A stretch of 64,000 nt of DNA from Polyangiaceae bacterium (GTDB lineage: Bacteria; Myxococcota_A; Polyangia; Polyangiales; Polyangiaceae), in NCBI GenBank assembly GCA_009780955.1, contig WQZB01000002.1:97474-161473 (forward strand), read 5' to 3'. A program made the position numbers and the translations under genes. The notes beneath the pieces are model-generated. The model searched no databases. It saw only the letters and a program-made list of their open reading frames with translations, and had not been told where the DNA came from. Of this stretch, positions 9,301 to 16,355 are shown in pieces. Each line of letters opens with the position of its first letter. Within the stretch, counting starts at the first letter, position 1.

Positions 9301-9564
9301 GCATCAGATAGAAAGAACGCGCGGCAGTGGCGAACGTTGGTGGGGCCGGCCACGAGGGACAATCCGAATCCGACTCCGTTGGCGTGCCACGGGGAGTATA
9401 CGGAGGCGACGAATGGGACGTGTGATGCGTTTGATCCAAAGGCATGCTTTAAATCTAATGGGTGGGGTTGTGACAGTGCGTACGCCGTATGTAATTTCGA
9501 CACGGCAACTTTCGACGAGGGAGGAATCGTGTACGCGCCGTACCTGCTGAATCAAAATCCATAA
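6145..9564 (+). CDS. C-terminal piece of the large exoprotein: PKD, permuted NlpC/P60-like hydrolase, Cys-rich modules
   Basis: Continuation of the 5094 gene in the +1 frame; ATG 6145 is only the first available start. In order: an Ig-like strand set; a PKD domain (FTWDFGDGT near 6410); an Ala-rich linker; then a segment from about 7270 to 7860 matching the permuted papain-fold (YiiX/YaeF-like) pattern, with GYIVMDHGCGNIGQLLGA, the His motif YSHTVIM (about 7366) and the late Cys motif TVCSLFAL (about 7831). A glycine-zipper stretch (GGIIGGLFGGPAGAMIG, about 8060) follows. Then come a CarboxypepD-reg-like module (VRVENENGDAFPGADVFLD) and a six-Cys knot-like block (CPQLCNTDADCDSNLVCTNS). Function is inferred: a secreted peptidase or acylhydrolase. 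Confidence 0.7.
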   Translation: MGMPGDHQFVQFANAPGNRLLYATVETADGNVDFVQIPVTVRACPTEQPTVALHFWGDRGVPNGVEFMVRGYDDKGHEVSVAQPASFTWDFGDGTTAATTTPLVTHDYSAAVDPLKEYNYFNVFVSVTNSQGTMTTKKVVPVWSLYAKNRSKGIIQPPSTVSFSLSNYAVQVKNHEPTPISIIAARTDFIPCDTNQDVKQQPVQAMNVAVPASATGTVNVAPPATIPDDVCGLGIHLMGNAPAGTVYSDTYARVKENPQLLQDVTDPDTIALLNEASAVTQDPSQFDGQELRALAAAGKLSALPPAMPAPASWNGATAAAPAKAAAATIAPAAATITPLAATAADVGPKAGDTCTPGDVNSQSGLTCQPQSDWVMEFGQFVNASKGYIVMDHGCGNIGQLLGAINQHYSHTVIMAQNRVAVRHSTAAEGRMSNSLDVAKLRLDADVLRYGFPGTAGKDTYTVDQMVTQYYVTDPDGKQWRMGSEITPNVVTCSTEILPVPTLVVRPPPDAPADLQQAVASMADPDTGALFNTTGHYRFFMYSRADEAASYPGDGWATGTQATVCSLFALDAASGTTLAGGQSLRLRSSYRSQTNDIPDGMQPYTVDQRLAAAKVLYANTSNSAADACESAGKEGGALFGGIIGGLFGGPAGAMIGIGVGVAGGTLVCDQVESNIANQLTNCFASDACADTSDAWKNPGPGTGIAVSPDNILDWDVPSPQKGNDGTYNGTYGYNEPLAYFPAMFRHRYAWTQSTGTGTLNVRVENENGDAFPGADVFLDMVMKGDTDANGNLNFPVLAAGKYIVEAQYNPCAHDAAAPPEDSTPPSIPLAKLPACPDSGDLPQDGCYVQRPQVCPGDYKTGDCKIQQGSDGGIINTLCGCYPQPTCNTLIRGSVPAEITANNTTSVTIRLCSNGNGACPQLCNTDADCDSNLVCTNSMCVPVPQGVRISANIQGLVTTGTGTCMEPALNVSGSFETTCNPLAQQDLQNWLCDGGHLNFCSSPITGGTAEVAVPLAYNSSHCNELRFQFVCTMDPSGGILIGTDMRLLGWCGDKASDRKNARQWRTLVGPATRDNPNPTPLACHGEYTEATNGTCDAFDPKACFKSNGWGCDSAYAVCNFDTATFDEGGIVYAPYLLNQNP

Positions 9565-9649
9565 GAGGCGAAAGGTGGTGGGCGGAGCGGAAGTGCCCAC
9601 CACCTCGAGCAATAAGGCAAGCCTTAAGTATCCGAAGAAGGAATCCGTC

Positions 9650-10213
9650 ATGAAAAAGAACCTGCAAGTTGCCATGCATCTGTTGCTTGCCACGGGCATG
9701 TGCGTAGCGGCTTGCGGGAATGGTGATGCGCCGCGTGTCAATGGCACCTGGGCAATTGATTGCGTGGCGGTAGTGGGGGCGCCAGTCTCTGAGTTGACGC
9801 CCTTGTCCGCTGTGCCGTATTCGGGTGTGCCGCGCGATAAGCTTATCTCGGAGCTCACAGACGACGAGCTTCTTCGGCTTAGCGATTTCTTGCAGTGCAT
9901 AACAGGTAACGGGTATCACTACGTGTGCGACCATGCGAAGAGTTCTGGTCGATTGGACTCAGTGATGCGTGTCGAGTCTCCAATGGTTCTTACGAACTAC
10001 GTGACATCGTGTGCTCGGACGCCAGATAATTATATGGGAGGAAACAACGCTCCAGAGGTGCGCGAAGAGATGCCTCGCTTTTATCGAACCTATTATGGTT
10101 CATGTTTGGTAGGTATCTACGAGGATTGCAACCGAGAGGTCGGGATCTTGTCGATTACGGGTAGCAATCACACCCCAAGCTGTGACGCATGGGAGCAGTC
10201 ATGCATCTATTGA
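9650..10213 (+). CDS. Small Cys-rich lipoprotein
   Basis: 187 aa; ATG 9650 has an AGAAGGAA ribosome site just upstream and opens a lipoprotein signal (KKNLQVAMHLLLATGMCVAAC, lipid-attachment Cys about residue 22). The mature part has about eight further cysteines, including FLQCITGNGYHYVC, YGSCLVGIYEDC and CDAWEQSC. These spacings recur in the next gene (EACLQTNGYA, RASCHVGLLQDC, CRLSAQAC), so the two are diverged paralogues. It follows the large exoprotein by 85 nt and overlaps the next gene, implying an operon. Family not recognised. Confidence 0.78.
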   Translation: MKKNLQVAMHLLLATGMCVAACGNGDAPRVNGTWAIDCVAVVGAPVSELTPLSAVPYSGVPRDKLISELTDDELLRLSDFLQCITGNGYHYVCDHAKSSGRLDSVMRVESPMVLTNYVTSCARTPDNYMGGNNAPEVREEMPRFYRTYYGSCLVGIYEDCNREVGILSITGSNHTPSCDAWEQSCIY

Positions 10214-11070
10214 AGTCTATGCGTCGTCGTGCCCTTCTGGTGGCTTTCTCCGCGGCGTTCCTTGCTGCGGGCATGCTTCGATGCAAATCAGACAAATCTG
10301 ACGATTGGCTCCTTCAGTTTTGGGTAGCAGGGCCTGCACCTGCAGGGTTCGCCGATTGCATCAGCATCCTTCAGATCGCCCGCGAGCGTGGTCTCAACGT
10401 CTCCAACGTGCATCGCTTTGGTGTGGATGAAAACCTTGTTGTCGATCCCTTCGTGCGCTACTCCGCGCGCATCAGTGACTTGCCGCCTGACACTCTCAAA
10501 GGCTTTTGCGACTGGGAAGCGTGTCTTCAAACGAATGGCTATGCCCACGCAAACTGGGTGGACGATGCAGGGATTGAGCGTTGGCGCGTGTGCGATATCG
10601 ACGCGGGCGACACGTGCGATGGCTTCCCCATGGACCAAGCAGCATGCGTTGCGCAAGCAACGCTGCCTGGGCGCGCATCGTGCCATGTGGGGCTTCTGCA
10701 GGATTGCTTGATTCAACGTGCTATTCGCGGATTTCCGGACTCCCGTGTCACGGAGACCTGTCGTTTGAGTGCGCAAGCCTGCGCTGGGCAATTGCCCGGA
10801 GATCTGACCGAGCAAGCGCAAGCCGCAGCACATGAAACCGATCAAGTGACCATTGAGCGAGTCTTGTGCGATGTTGCAGCTGGGGCTGCTTTATATCCAG
10901 ACACATCCGCGGAGTACAAGAGCGGTTGGCAACAAAGGATTCTCTCCGGATGGGACGGCGGATTACCCGCCGATGCCCTGGACTGCGCGAAGGAGATGCT
11001 GGATGCCGGCGTGGATGCGGATGATGCGAATGCGAGCGATGCTTCCACAGACGACGCAAGCGACGAGTGA
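10201..11070 (+). CDS. Cys-rich lipoprotein, paralogue of the preceding gene
   Basis: ATG 10201 (MHLLKSMRRRALLVAFSAAF) or 10189 both give a signal peptide ending MLRC, a likely lipid-attachment Cys. The start overlaps the previous gene by 13-25 nt, so translation is coupled. About ten cysteines lie in the mature part in the same order as the upstream paralogue. The C-terminus is an Asp/Ala-rich low-complexity tail (DADDANASDASTDDASDE), common in myxobacterial surface lipoproteins. No function can be assigned; the operon suggests partnership with the large exoprotein. Confidence 0.75.
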   Translation: MHLLKSMRRRALLVAFSAAFLAAGMLRCKSDKSDDWLLQFWVAGPAPAGFADCISILQIARERGLNVSNVHRFGVDENLVVDPFVRYSARISDLPPDTLKGFCDWEACLQTNGYAHANWVDDAGIERWRVCDIDAGDTCDGFPMDQAACVAQATLPGRASCHVGLLQDCLIQRAIRGFPDSRVTETCRLSAQACAGQLPGDLTEQAQAAAHETDQVTIERVLCDVAAGAALYPDTSAEYKSGWQQRILSGWDGGLPADALDCAKEMLDAGVDADDANASDASTDDASDE

Positions 11071-11103
11071 AATCCTAATTGAAAGCGGTCCAATAAAAAT
11101 ACG

Positions 11104-12756
11104 TCAAACGCTTATGGCGCCTTTGCGGAAATCGCTTTTTCTTATTTTCACGTTGATGCAAGTGGGTTTTCCACACGAAAACGCCGCGTCGAGCGCTTGG
11201 CCGAGTTCTTCGATGCGTTCAACCCAAAATCCCACGCCACCGCACGCTTCAACGACCTTCTCGTAACGCGTAAAATCGAGCCCTGTCGCGACCGCGCGCG
11301 CCTCGCCATACATCTCCACTTGCCCGCGGCGGATTTGCGACCACGCCGCATCATTGCCAATGAGTGCGATGACAGGAATGTTCTGTCGTGCCATTGCCTC
11401 AAACTCCATGGCGTGCAAACCAAAGCTGCCATCCCCGTAAACAACGACAACGTTCGCGTTTGGGCGCGCGAGCTTGGCCGCCATAGCGTAACCCGGACCC
11501 ACGCCAAGTGTGCCGAGCGGTCCAGGATCCATCCACAATTGGGGCCACTCTATCGGTAATACGCTTGCGGCGGTTGCCACGAAGTCGCCTCCATCACCAA
11601 TGACGATGTCATTAGGTTTGAGGCGCTTACCAAGCTCGGCGCAGACGCGCAGTGGGTTTGGCGGTGAGCCGTTGTCGCTGATTTCGGTTTGCATGTTACG
11701 AATATGCTTGTCTTCCTCGGCGCGCATCGCGTGCATCCATTCGGGATGTGACAGCGGCGCACCAAGCTCGCGCGCAAGCGCTTCGAGCACGAGCCCCGAA
11801 TCGCCTTGAATGGCAATGTCGATTTTGCGATTTCGACCGAGCTCGGCGCCGTCGAGATCGACTTGCACGACTTTGCCGTCAGGGTTCCATGTGCCGAGCC
11901 GACCGTAGTTGACGCGGAAGTCGAAAGGCGTGCCGAGCATGATCACGACATCGGCATGCGCGAGTGCGAACCGGCGCGAGCGGCTGAAGCGGAGCGGATG
12001 TGCAGCAGGCAGAGCGCCGCGAGCCATACCATTCAGGTAAACGGGAGCACCGAATGGCTCGAGACTCGCGCGAATTGCGTCGTGAAAAGCGCGCAAAGGA
12101 GACCAATGGATCTGCGAACCCACCAAAAAGCACGGGCGCTTTGCGTTGCGTAGCAGTTCGGCAGCTTTTGTAATCGCATGGGCGTCACCCGATGGACGCG
12201 GGGGATTATCCAAAGGTGCTGTACTTGGCAATTCGGTTTCGTCACCGACATTCATGAGCAGATCGAGCGGCATCTCGAGAAAAACGGGGCCCGGCACATT
12301 CGCTTGTGCGATGCGGAAGGCCGCGTCGATGTACTCACCAATGCGCTGTGTTTCGGGAACCTGCACACTCCACTTGGTAATCGGGCGCATGAGCGACACG
12401 TGGTCCATATCTTGAAGTGAACCCATGTCGCTAAGCTGCTTCGGCCCTGCGCCGCCAATGCAAAGAAGAGGGATCTGCGCGCGTTGCGCATTCGCCATCG
12501 CGGTGACCACGTCGGTCGTGCCAGGGCCGGCCGTGACTGCGCACACGCCGGGTTTGCCCGTGACGCGCGCCCAACCATCGGCCGCGTGCCCCGCAGTTTG
12601 CTCGTGACGAACATCGACGACGCGAATCCCTTCGTCGGTGCAGCCGTCATAGATCGCCTGAATATGCCCTCCGCAAAGCGTGAAAAGATGCGTTGTGCCA
12701 TGGCGCTTGAGCGCCTGAGCAACGAGACGTCCGCCGTGGACTAAAACCATGCACAA
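11104..12756 (-). CDS. ThDP-dependent acetolactate synthase-like / 2-hydroxyacyl-CoA lyase-like enzyme
   Basis: 550 aa with the three-domain POX/ALS fold. The N-terminal ThDP pyrimidine domain has THLFTLCGGHIQAIYDG and VVDVRHEQTAGHAADGWARV (catalytic Glu in RHEQ). The middle domain has IMLGTPFDFRVNYGRLG. The C-terminal ThDP-binding motif is VVVYGDGSFGLHAMEFEAMA followed by IGNDAAW, the GDG-N motif. The HGGRLVAQALKRHG start resembles the ILVBL branch, known as 2-hydroxyacyl-CoA lyase 2, more than true IlvB, and a real ilvB exists at 37.8 kb. Start is 12756 or 12750. It stands alone, convergent to the lipoprotein operon and divergent from the toxin gene. Confidence 0.85.
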   Translation of the reverse strand: MCMVLVHGGRLVAQALKRHGTTHLFTLCGGHIQAIYDGCTDEGIRVVDVRHEQTAGHAADGWARVTGKPGVCAVTAGPGTTDVVTAMANAQRAQIPLLCIGGAGPKQLSDMGSLQDMDHVSLMRPITKWSVQVPETQRIGEYIDAAFRIAQANVPGPVFLEMPLDLLMNVGDETELPSTAPLDNPPRPSGDAHAITKAAELLRNAKRPCFLVGSQIHWSPLRAFHDAIRASLEPFGAPVYLNGMARGALPAAHPLRFSRSRRFALAHADVVIMLGTPFDFRVNYGRLGTWNPDGKVVQVDLDGAELGRNRKIDIAIQGDSGLVLEALARELGAPLSHPEWMHAMRAEEDKHIRNMQTEISDNGSPPNPLRVCAELGKRLKPNDIVIGDGGDFVATAASVLPIEWPQLWMDPGPLGTLGVGPGYAMAAKLARPNANVVVVYGDGSFGLHAMEFEAMARQNIPVIALIGNDAAWSQIRRGQVEMYGEARAVATGLDFTRYEKVVEACGGVGFWVERIEELGQALDAAFSCGKPTCINVKIRKSDFRKGAISV

Positions 12757-12807
12757 TCTCTAGACCGCTAGCGTGCGCCACGGAAGAGTGCGTGAAGGGC
12801 TCGCTCC

Positions 12808-13003
12808 AGTCCATGCTCACTGCAATCTTATGGCGTTGCTGAATTGATAACGAGCGCCTGACGATTTTTGGTTCATCGACGCAACTCGCGTCGAAAGCGG
12901 CCGACTTAAGCCGTCATGACCAGCTGGTTCAACTCCGTTTCATCACGTGCTCGCGAAACCTTTAACCAAGCTGAAGAAGGAGCCCACAACGCCATTTCAA
13001 AAG
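12808..13003 (+). repeat. Duplicated promoter plus N-terminal module, copy 1
   Basis: About 108 bp upstream of the toxin ATG and the first about 29 codons are nearly identical to 63579-63775. Shared landmarks include GTTGCTGAATTGATAACGAG, CTGACGATTTTTGGTTCATC and GCAACTCGCG before the ATG. Conservation of noncoding DNA indicates common regulation, or a recent duplication by recombination. Confidence 0.9.
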
Positions 13004-14172
13004 TCAAAGAAGAAGCCAGTGCCGTTGCTTCAAAGGCAAAAGAAGCAGCCGCCAAGATGGATCGGTGGATCGAGACGTCCGAGCCATCGAAGGCGGCGGA
13101 CGATTACACAGCTGCCAACGTCGTCGCCGCCGTCCAAGCGCAGGCGTCGACGCCTCCATCTCACCATCCAGCTATCATGCCTTTCCCGCTCCCTGTGCGT
13201 AAGCCAGGAGACTTACTCCACGAGCCGAAAGAATTACTCAACAAGTCGGGAGAATTACTCCGAAAAATTCCGGAAGCCATTCCAGGAGTCAAAGAATTTG
13301 ACAGCTTGGCCCAAGACCATCACGCGCAAGTCATGGGAGAGATCGGGCTGGTCACGAGTGTTGTGAGCGGGGCGCTTGGCCCACCAGGCGCGGTGGCACA
13401 ACTCGGAATCGACTTCGTCGTTGATAGCGTGGGAACGAAGGAGGACAAGTACGCATACGGTGCCGGCCAAATGGTTGGAGCCGTGGTTACCGGCGCGGCG
13501 GGCCTTGTAGGGGTCGGTGCTGGCATTGCCGTCGAAGGCGGAAGCGGCGGCGCAGCATCGGAAGTGGCAGTGCCCCTTGCGGCGGCAGGTGCGCAAACGG
13601 TGGTCACTGCGGGCTCGCTCGCCGTTGGCGCGCACATTCTCATGTCGAGAGGAGCTGCGCCTGTTGCCAAGCCGGCTTCACCGGACACGCCCGCCACAGA
13701 ACCAGAAAAACCCGTTGCCACCGAACCAAGCAAGTCGCCGGAACCAGAGGCGCCTGTCAAGACGGCGCAGGAAGGCAAGCCAGGTGAGGCGAAGGTCGAG
13801 TTCAACAGAAAGGAGAATCGATTCAAAGGAAGTGATGGTAGTGTCATTAGTCGAGAAAAGGCGGCTAAAACTGCGCCTATCAGCTCACAAAAACAGGCCG
13901 GCCATGTTTCAGGTACTCCGCAATACAAGAATCGCATCAAACAAGGAGATGCCACTTCGGTATGGAAACCCGATGTAGATCATGAAGCATTGACGAGAGA
14001 GGCGTTGGCAAAAGGTAAGCCTGTTACGACGGACAAAGGCAAGGTCGTGTCGGGCAAGTTTGAGTATGATTTTGGAAGGCCTGTGGGAACAAGTCCAAAG
14101 GGCGCAAATCAAACCAAGGTTCGTGTTCATGTTGATGACAATGGAGCCATCCATGGACATCCAGCTGGATGA
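12916..14172 (+). CDS. Polymorphic toxin with shared N-terminal module and AT-rich toxin tip
   Basis: 418 aa. Residues 1-29 (SWFNSVSSRARETFNQAEEG) are almost identical to the gene at 63688, as is KELLNKSGELLR near 105-116. An amphipathic Lys/Ala helix lies at 30-50. A hydrophobic, glycine-rich pretoxin segment spans about 145-245 (MVGAVVTGAAGLVGVGAGIA), then a Pro/Glu-rich linker. From about residue 329 the tip runs GHVSGTPQYKNRIKQGD to VRVHVDDNGAIHGHPAG. Order and end motifs recall polymorphic toxin type 50 (RNase-like), from memory and unverified. DNA of the tip is visibly more AT-rich than the front, a sign of tip exchange. The next gene is the likely immunity partner. Confidence 0.75.
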   Translation: MTSWFNSVSSRARETFNQAEEGAHNAISKVKEEASAVASKAKEAAAKMDRWIETSEPSKAADDYTAANVVAAVQAQASTPPSHHPAIMPFPLPVRKPGDLLHEPKELLNKSGELLRKIPEAIPGVKEFDSLAQDHHAQVMGEIGLVTSVVSGALGPPGAVAQLGIDFVVDSVGTKEDKYAYGAGQMVGAVVTGAAGLVGVGAGIAVEGGSGGAASEVAVPLAAAGAQTVVTAGSLAVGAHILMSRGAAPVAKPASPDTPATEPEKPVATEPSKSPEPEAPVKTAQEGKPGEAKVEFNRKENRFKGSDGSVISREKAAKTAPISSQKQAGHVSGTPQYKNRIKQGDATSVWKPDVDHEALTREALAKGKPVTTDKGKVVSGKFEYDFGRPVGTSPKGANQTKVRVHVDDNGAIHGHPAG

Positions 14173-14183
14173 GGAGGACGAGA

Positions 14184-14684
14184 ATGGACACTTCGTTAAT
14201 TGAGGAAATATGCTCTGCCGTGATGGATGCCTACAAAAGCATAGAATCACCAAATTTTGGCTTTGTTCTGAAGCGCGATGCGCTCGAGCCTTATTCCAAA
14301 ATTATAGAGTCAATTAAAAAAAGGTATATTGTCACTGACTTTACGGAATTCAACTTCGACAGCGGTTACTCTTGGTCTATAAAGGATGCTTCTGGAGAAA
14401 TTATGGGTCTTTCCATTTCACTCGTTGGGAAGTACGCTTATCTGTTGGGGGTAGGCAAGGATATAAGATTTGTGCTCAATGCCGGTGACTGCGTTAGCGA
14501 GAGTGAATCTTTCGTCTTGAGCACCCTCCAAGCCGAAGGCATAAAGATGTTGTCTTTGTCCGATCTGGAGCAGAGATTGCCGATTCGGCTTCGTGACGAG
14601 TTGGATCTTGATTTTTGTGGTGGAGAAAGCGATTTGGTTTTTCATTGGCTGTTCTCGAGAAGCAGGATAAGCGACCATATTTGA
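14184..14684 (+). CDS. Candidate immunity protein for the polymorphic toxin
   Basis: 166 aa starting MDTSLIEEICSAVMDAYKSI; ATG 14184 is preceded at 6-nt spacing by a strong AGGAGG (14172-14177) that overlaps the toxin stop, so it is preferred over the ATG at 14169. Mixed alpha/beta, acidic, no signal peptide or membrane helix: a cytoplasmic protein. Base composition is clearly AT-rich compared with all neighbours, matching the toxin tip and suggesting that tip and immunity gene moved together. No family recognised. Function is inferred purely from position. Confidence 0.65.
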   Translation: MDTSLIEEICSAVMDAYKSIESPNFGFVLKRDALEPYSKIIESIKKRYIVTDFTEFNFDSGYSWSIKDASGEIMGLSISLVGKYAYLLGVGKDIRFVLNAGDCVSESESFVLSTLQAEGIKMLSLSDLEQRLPIRLRDELDLDFCGGESDLVFHWLFSRSRISDHI

Positions 14685-15062
14685 ATTGAGGCTAGGGAAT
14701 GCCTCCTTCTTCCCCGACACGCGTTCGTTCGTGACGCCCCAATCCGATGCGTTCAAATTTAGTCTTGCCCACGCGAAAAAAAACATTGACGGCGGCGTAG
14801 AAGCGCATCAGATAATCTCTGTCTACAAAAAAGTGGGCCCGCGGCGGTGGAACGCCCGGACCCATGGCCAACCCCACACACATGAGGTCACTGTCGCGGA
14901 ATTCCCGGCAGTAGCGCTAAGAAGCCTAGACAAAATGGCGCGCTGTCGCCGTTGCTCATTGGAAGCGGCGTCACATGCATGGGGCCGATCGGTCGTAGGT
15001 CGCGCGTTTTTGCTTGCACCTACCTCACATGTTCAGGCACGAACAAAAGCGCGGAGGCGGTC
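14685..15062. other. Intergenic region, no supported gene
   Basis: The 378 bp between the immunity candidate and the next gene hold only open frames without homology-like sequence or good ribosome sites. A frame runs in from 14686 but its composition is unlike a protein. The next gene has a GGCGGTC site just before its ATG. Confidence 0.5.
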
Positions 15063-15917
15063 ATGAGCAAAGCGAAGACGGAGTCGTGGGCAGGCAAGGG
15101 TGCAAGCAAAGTCAAAAAGAAGAATGCCAAAGAAGGCACCAGGCATACGCAAAAGGACAAAGTCGCCAATGCCTTTTTGCTCGCCGAACGCCTCCTAACC
15201 ATCGACGCTGCCACCGTTGCTCTGGCACCCAACAAGCCCGTCAAAGTGGCTTTGCTGGAAGGCGAACGCTTGCGCGCAGGAACAGCACCGCATCGCAAAA
15301 CTCTCTTGGCGTTGCCTGGTTTCCGCGAGGCAGATCTCATCCTTCTCCCGCTCCTTCTCGAGACGCTGGAAGGAGCGGAGAGGCGCTGGTCTCGTCTGCG
15401 GTTCAAAGGCGGCGGCAATACGCTAAGTACCGCACGTAAGAACGCCGAGAAGTGGCGTCGTGATGCGATGGCCGCAGCGCGTTACCTCGCAAGACACAAC
15501 GTCAAAGATCTCACCGAACTCGATCGCATCGCAGCAGGGGAAGGCTTGGCCGATCTCGTGCAAGACTTGGATGATTTGGTGAATTTCGTGCAGGCACGGG
15601 CCGATAAATTCGGACAACTCCCAATTCGTATCGATGTTCGCGAGGCGCAGAAGCTTGCTGCTGTACTACGCGAAGGTCGCGACGCAATCCCAGGGGCCGA
15701 TGCGCTGGCGGAGCGCAATCGAGCGTTTTGGGCGCTAGAGAACGTGACAAATGAAATCCGAGCTGCGCTGCGGTTCGTGCTTCGCGATGAGCCAAAGAAG
15801 TTGATGCCGCTGCTCTCGCGGTATGAAGCCGACCGGCAAGCGAAACATCGGCGAGCGACGAAGACGGCGACGAAGGGCTCCGACAACGGGGCCGCGGCGC
15901 CAGAAATCGTCGCTTGA
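15063..15917 (+). CDS. Hypothetical helical protein
   Basis: 284 aa from ATG 15063 (MSKAKTESWAGKGASKVKKK). The first 35 residues are Lys-rich and basic. The rest is predicted helical, with leucine-rich stretches (ADLILLPLLLETLEGAERRW, LVQDLDDLVNFVQARADKFG), a basic RKNAEKWRRDAMAAARYL helix and a Lys/Thr-rich tail. No signal peptide. Its own frame continues open past the TGA into the 21-bp repeat array, so the repeats could be a lost C-terminal tail. Family not recognised. Confidence 0.7.
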   Translation: MSKAKTESWAGKGASKVKKKNAKEGTRHTQKDKVANAFLLAERLLTIDAATVALAPNKPVKVALLEGERLRAGTAPHRKTLLALPGFREADLILLPLLLETLEGAERRWSRLRFKGGGNTLSTARKNAEKWRRDAMAAARYLARHNVKDLTELDRIAAGEGLADLVQDLDDLVNFVQARADKFGQLPIRIDVREAQKLAAVLREGRDAIPGADALAERNRAFWALENVTNEIRAALRFVLRDEPKKLMPLLSRYEADRQAKHRRATKTATKGSDNGAAAPEIVA

Positions 15918-15946
15918 ATCGCGTCTGTTGGCGGGAAACAACCACC

Positions 15947-16105
15947 CGTGACGCCGAAACACGCAAATCGTAACGCTGAAACTGTTCTCGTGACGCAAAA
16001 CCGCGCAAATCGTGATGCCGAACAGGCGCTCGTGACACGGAAACAGCGACCCGTGACGACAAAACAGGCGTCCGTGACAGAAAAACGACCTTCCGTGACG
16101 GCGCC
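15947..16105. repeat. Array of about 21-bp degenerate tandem repeats
   Basis: Eight units begin CGTGACG or a close variant, starting at 15947, 15969, 15989, 16011, 16031, 16052, 16073 and 16094; unit lengths are 22, 20, 22, 20, 21, 21 and 21 nt. Most units continue with AAA-rich then GC-rich sequence. The mean of 21 bp equals two helical turns. Plus-strand frame reads VTxK-type heptads; the minus strand reads F-VT-C-type heptads. Confidence 0.85.
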
Positions 16106-16117
16106 TAGAGATGTGAG

Positions 16118-16302
16118 CTTAGAGCGTGTTCGACAGGAAAAATCGGACAAAGCGTGCGATCCATCCCGAATCTTCAGGCGTGTCCTCAACGAAAAAACCT
16201 CAACGTACAAGAGTACGCCTCGGCTTTTTCGTTTGCGGGCCACCCAAATCTTCGGGCGGCTCACCCACTTTTCCTCGATCTTCCTGTCGAACACGCTCTT
16301 AG
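16118..16302. mobile_element. MITE-like long imperfect hairpin
   Basis: A 22-bp terminal inverted repeat (16118-16139 and 16281-16302, core GAGCGTGTTCGACAGGAA) matches with one mismatch. The interior also pairs imperfectly along most of its length, with an inner AACGAAAAA/TTTTTCGTT stem around 16186-16233. There is no open reading frame, so it is a nonautonomous element or a structured extragenic repeat. A clear target duplication was not found. Confidence 0.65.
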
Positions 16303-16355
16303 ACAGGTTGATACACGTACTTGATTCCATTTTAAAGCGAGTTTAAAGCGAGACT

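Noticed and set aside
12756..12915. Sigma54 promoter before the polymorphic toxin
   Set aside because: No GG-N10-GC pair with the right spacing was found in the conserved upstream block, so the promoter class stays open.
14686..15066. 126-codon plus-strand frame after the immunity candidate
   Set aside because: No plausible ribosome site, composition unlike a protein, and it overlaps the start of the 15063 gene.
15947..16105. CRISPR array
   Set aside because: Repeats are degenerate with no spacer-repeat alternation of about 30 + 35 nt and no cas genes anywhere in the window.
15482..16330. Long minus-strand frame with F-VT-C heptads over the repeat array
   Set aside because: It is antisense to the 15063 gene and its heptads are explained by the 21-bp DNA repeat; no ribosome site or homology-like sequence.
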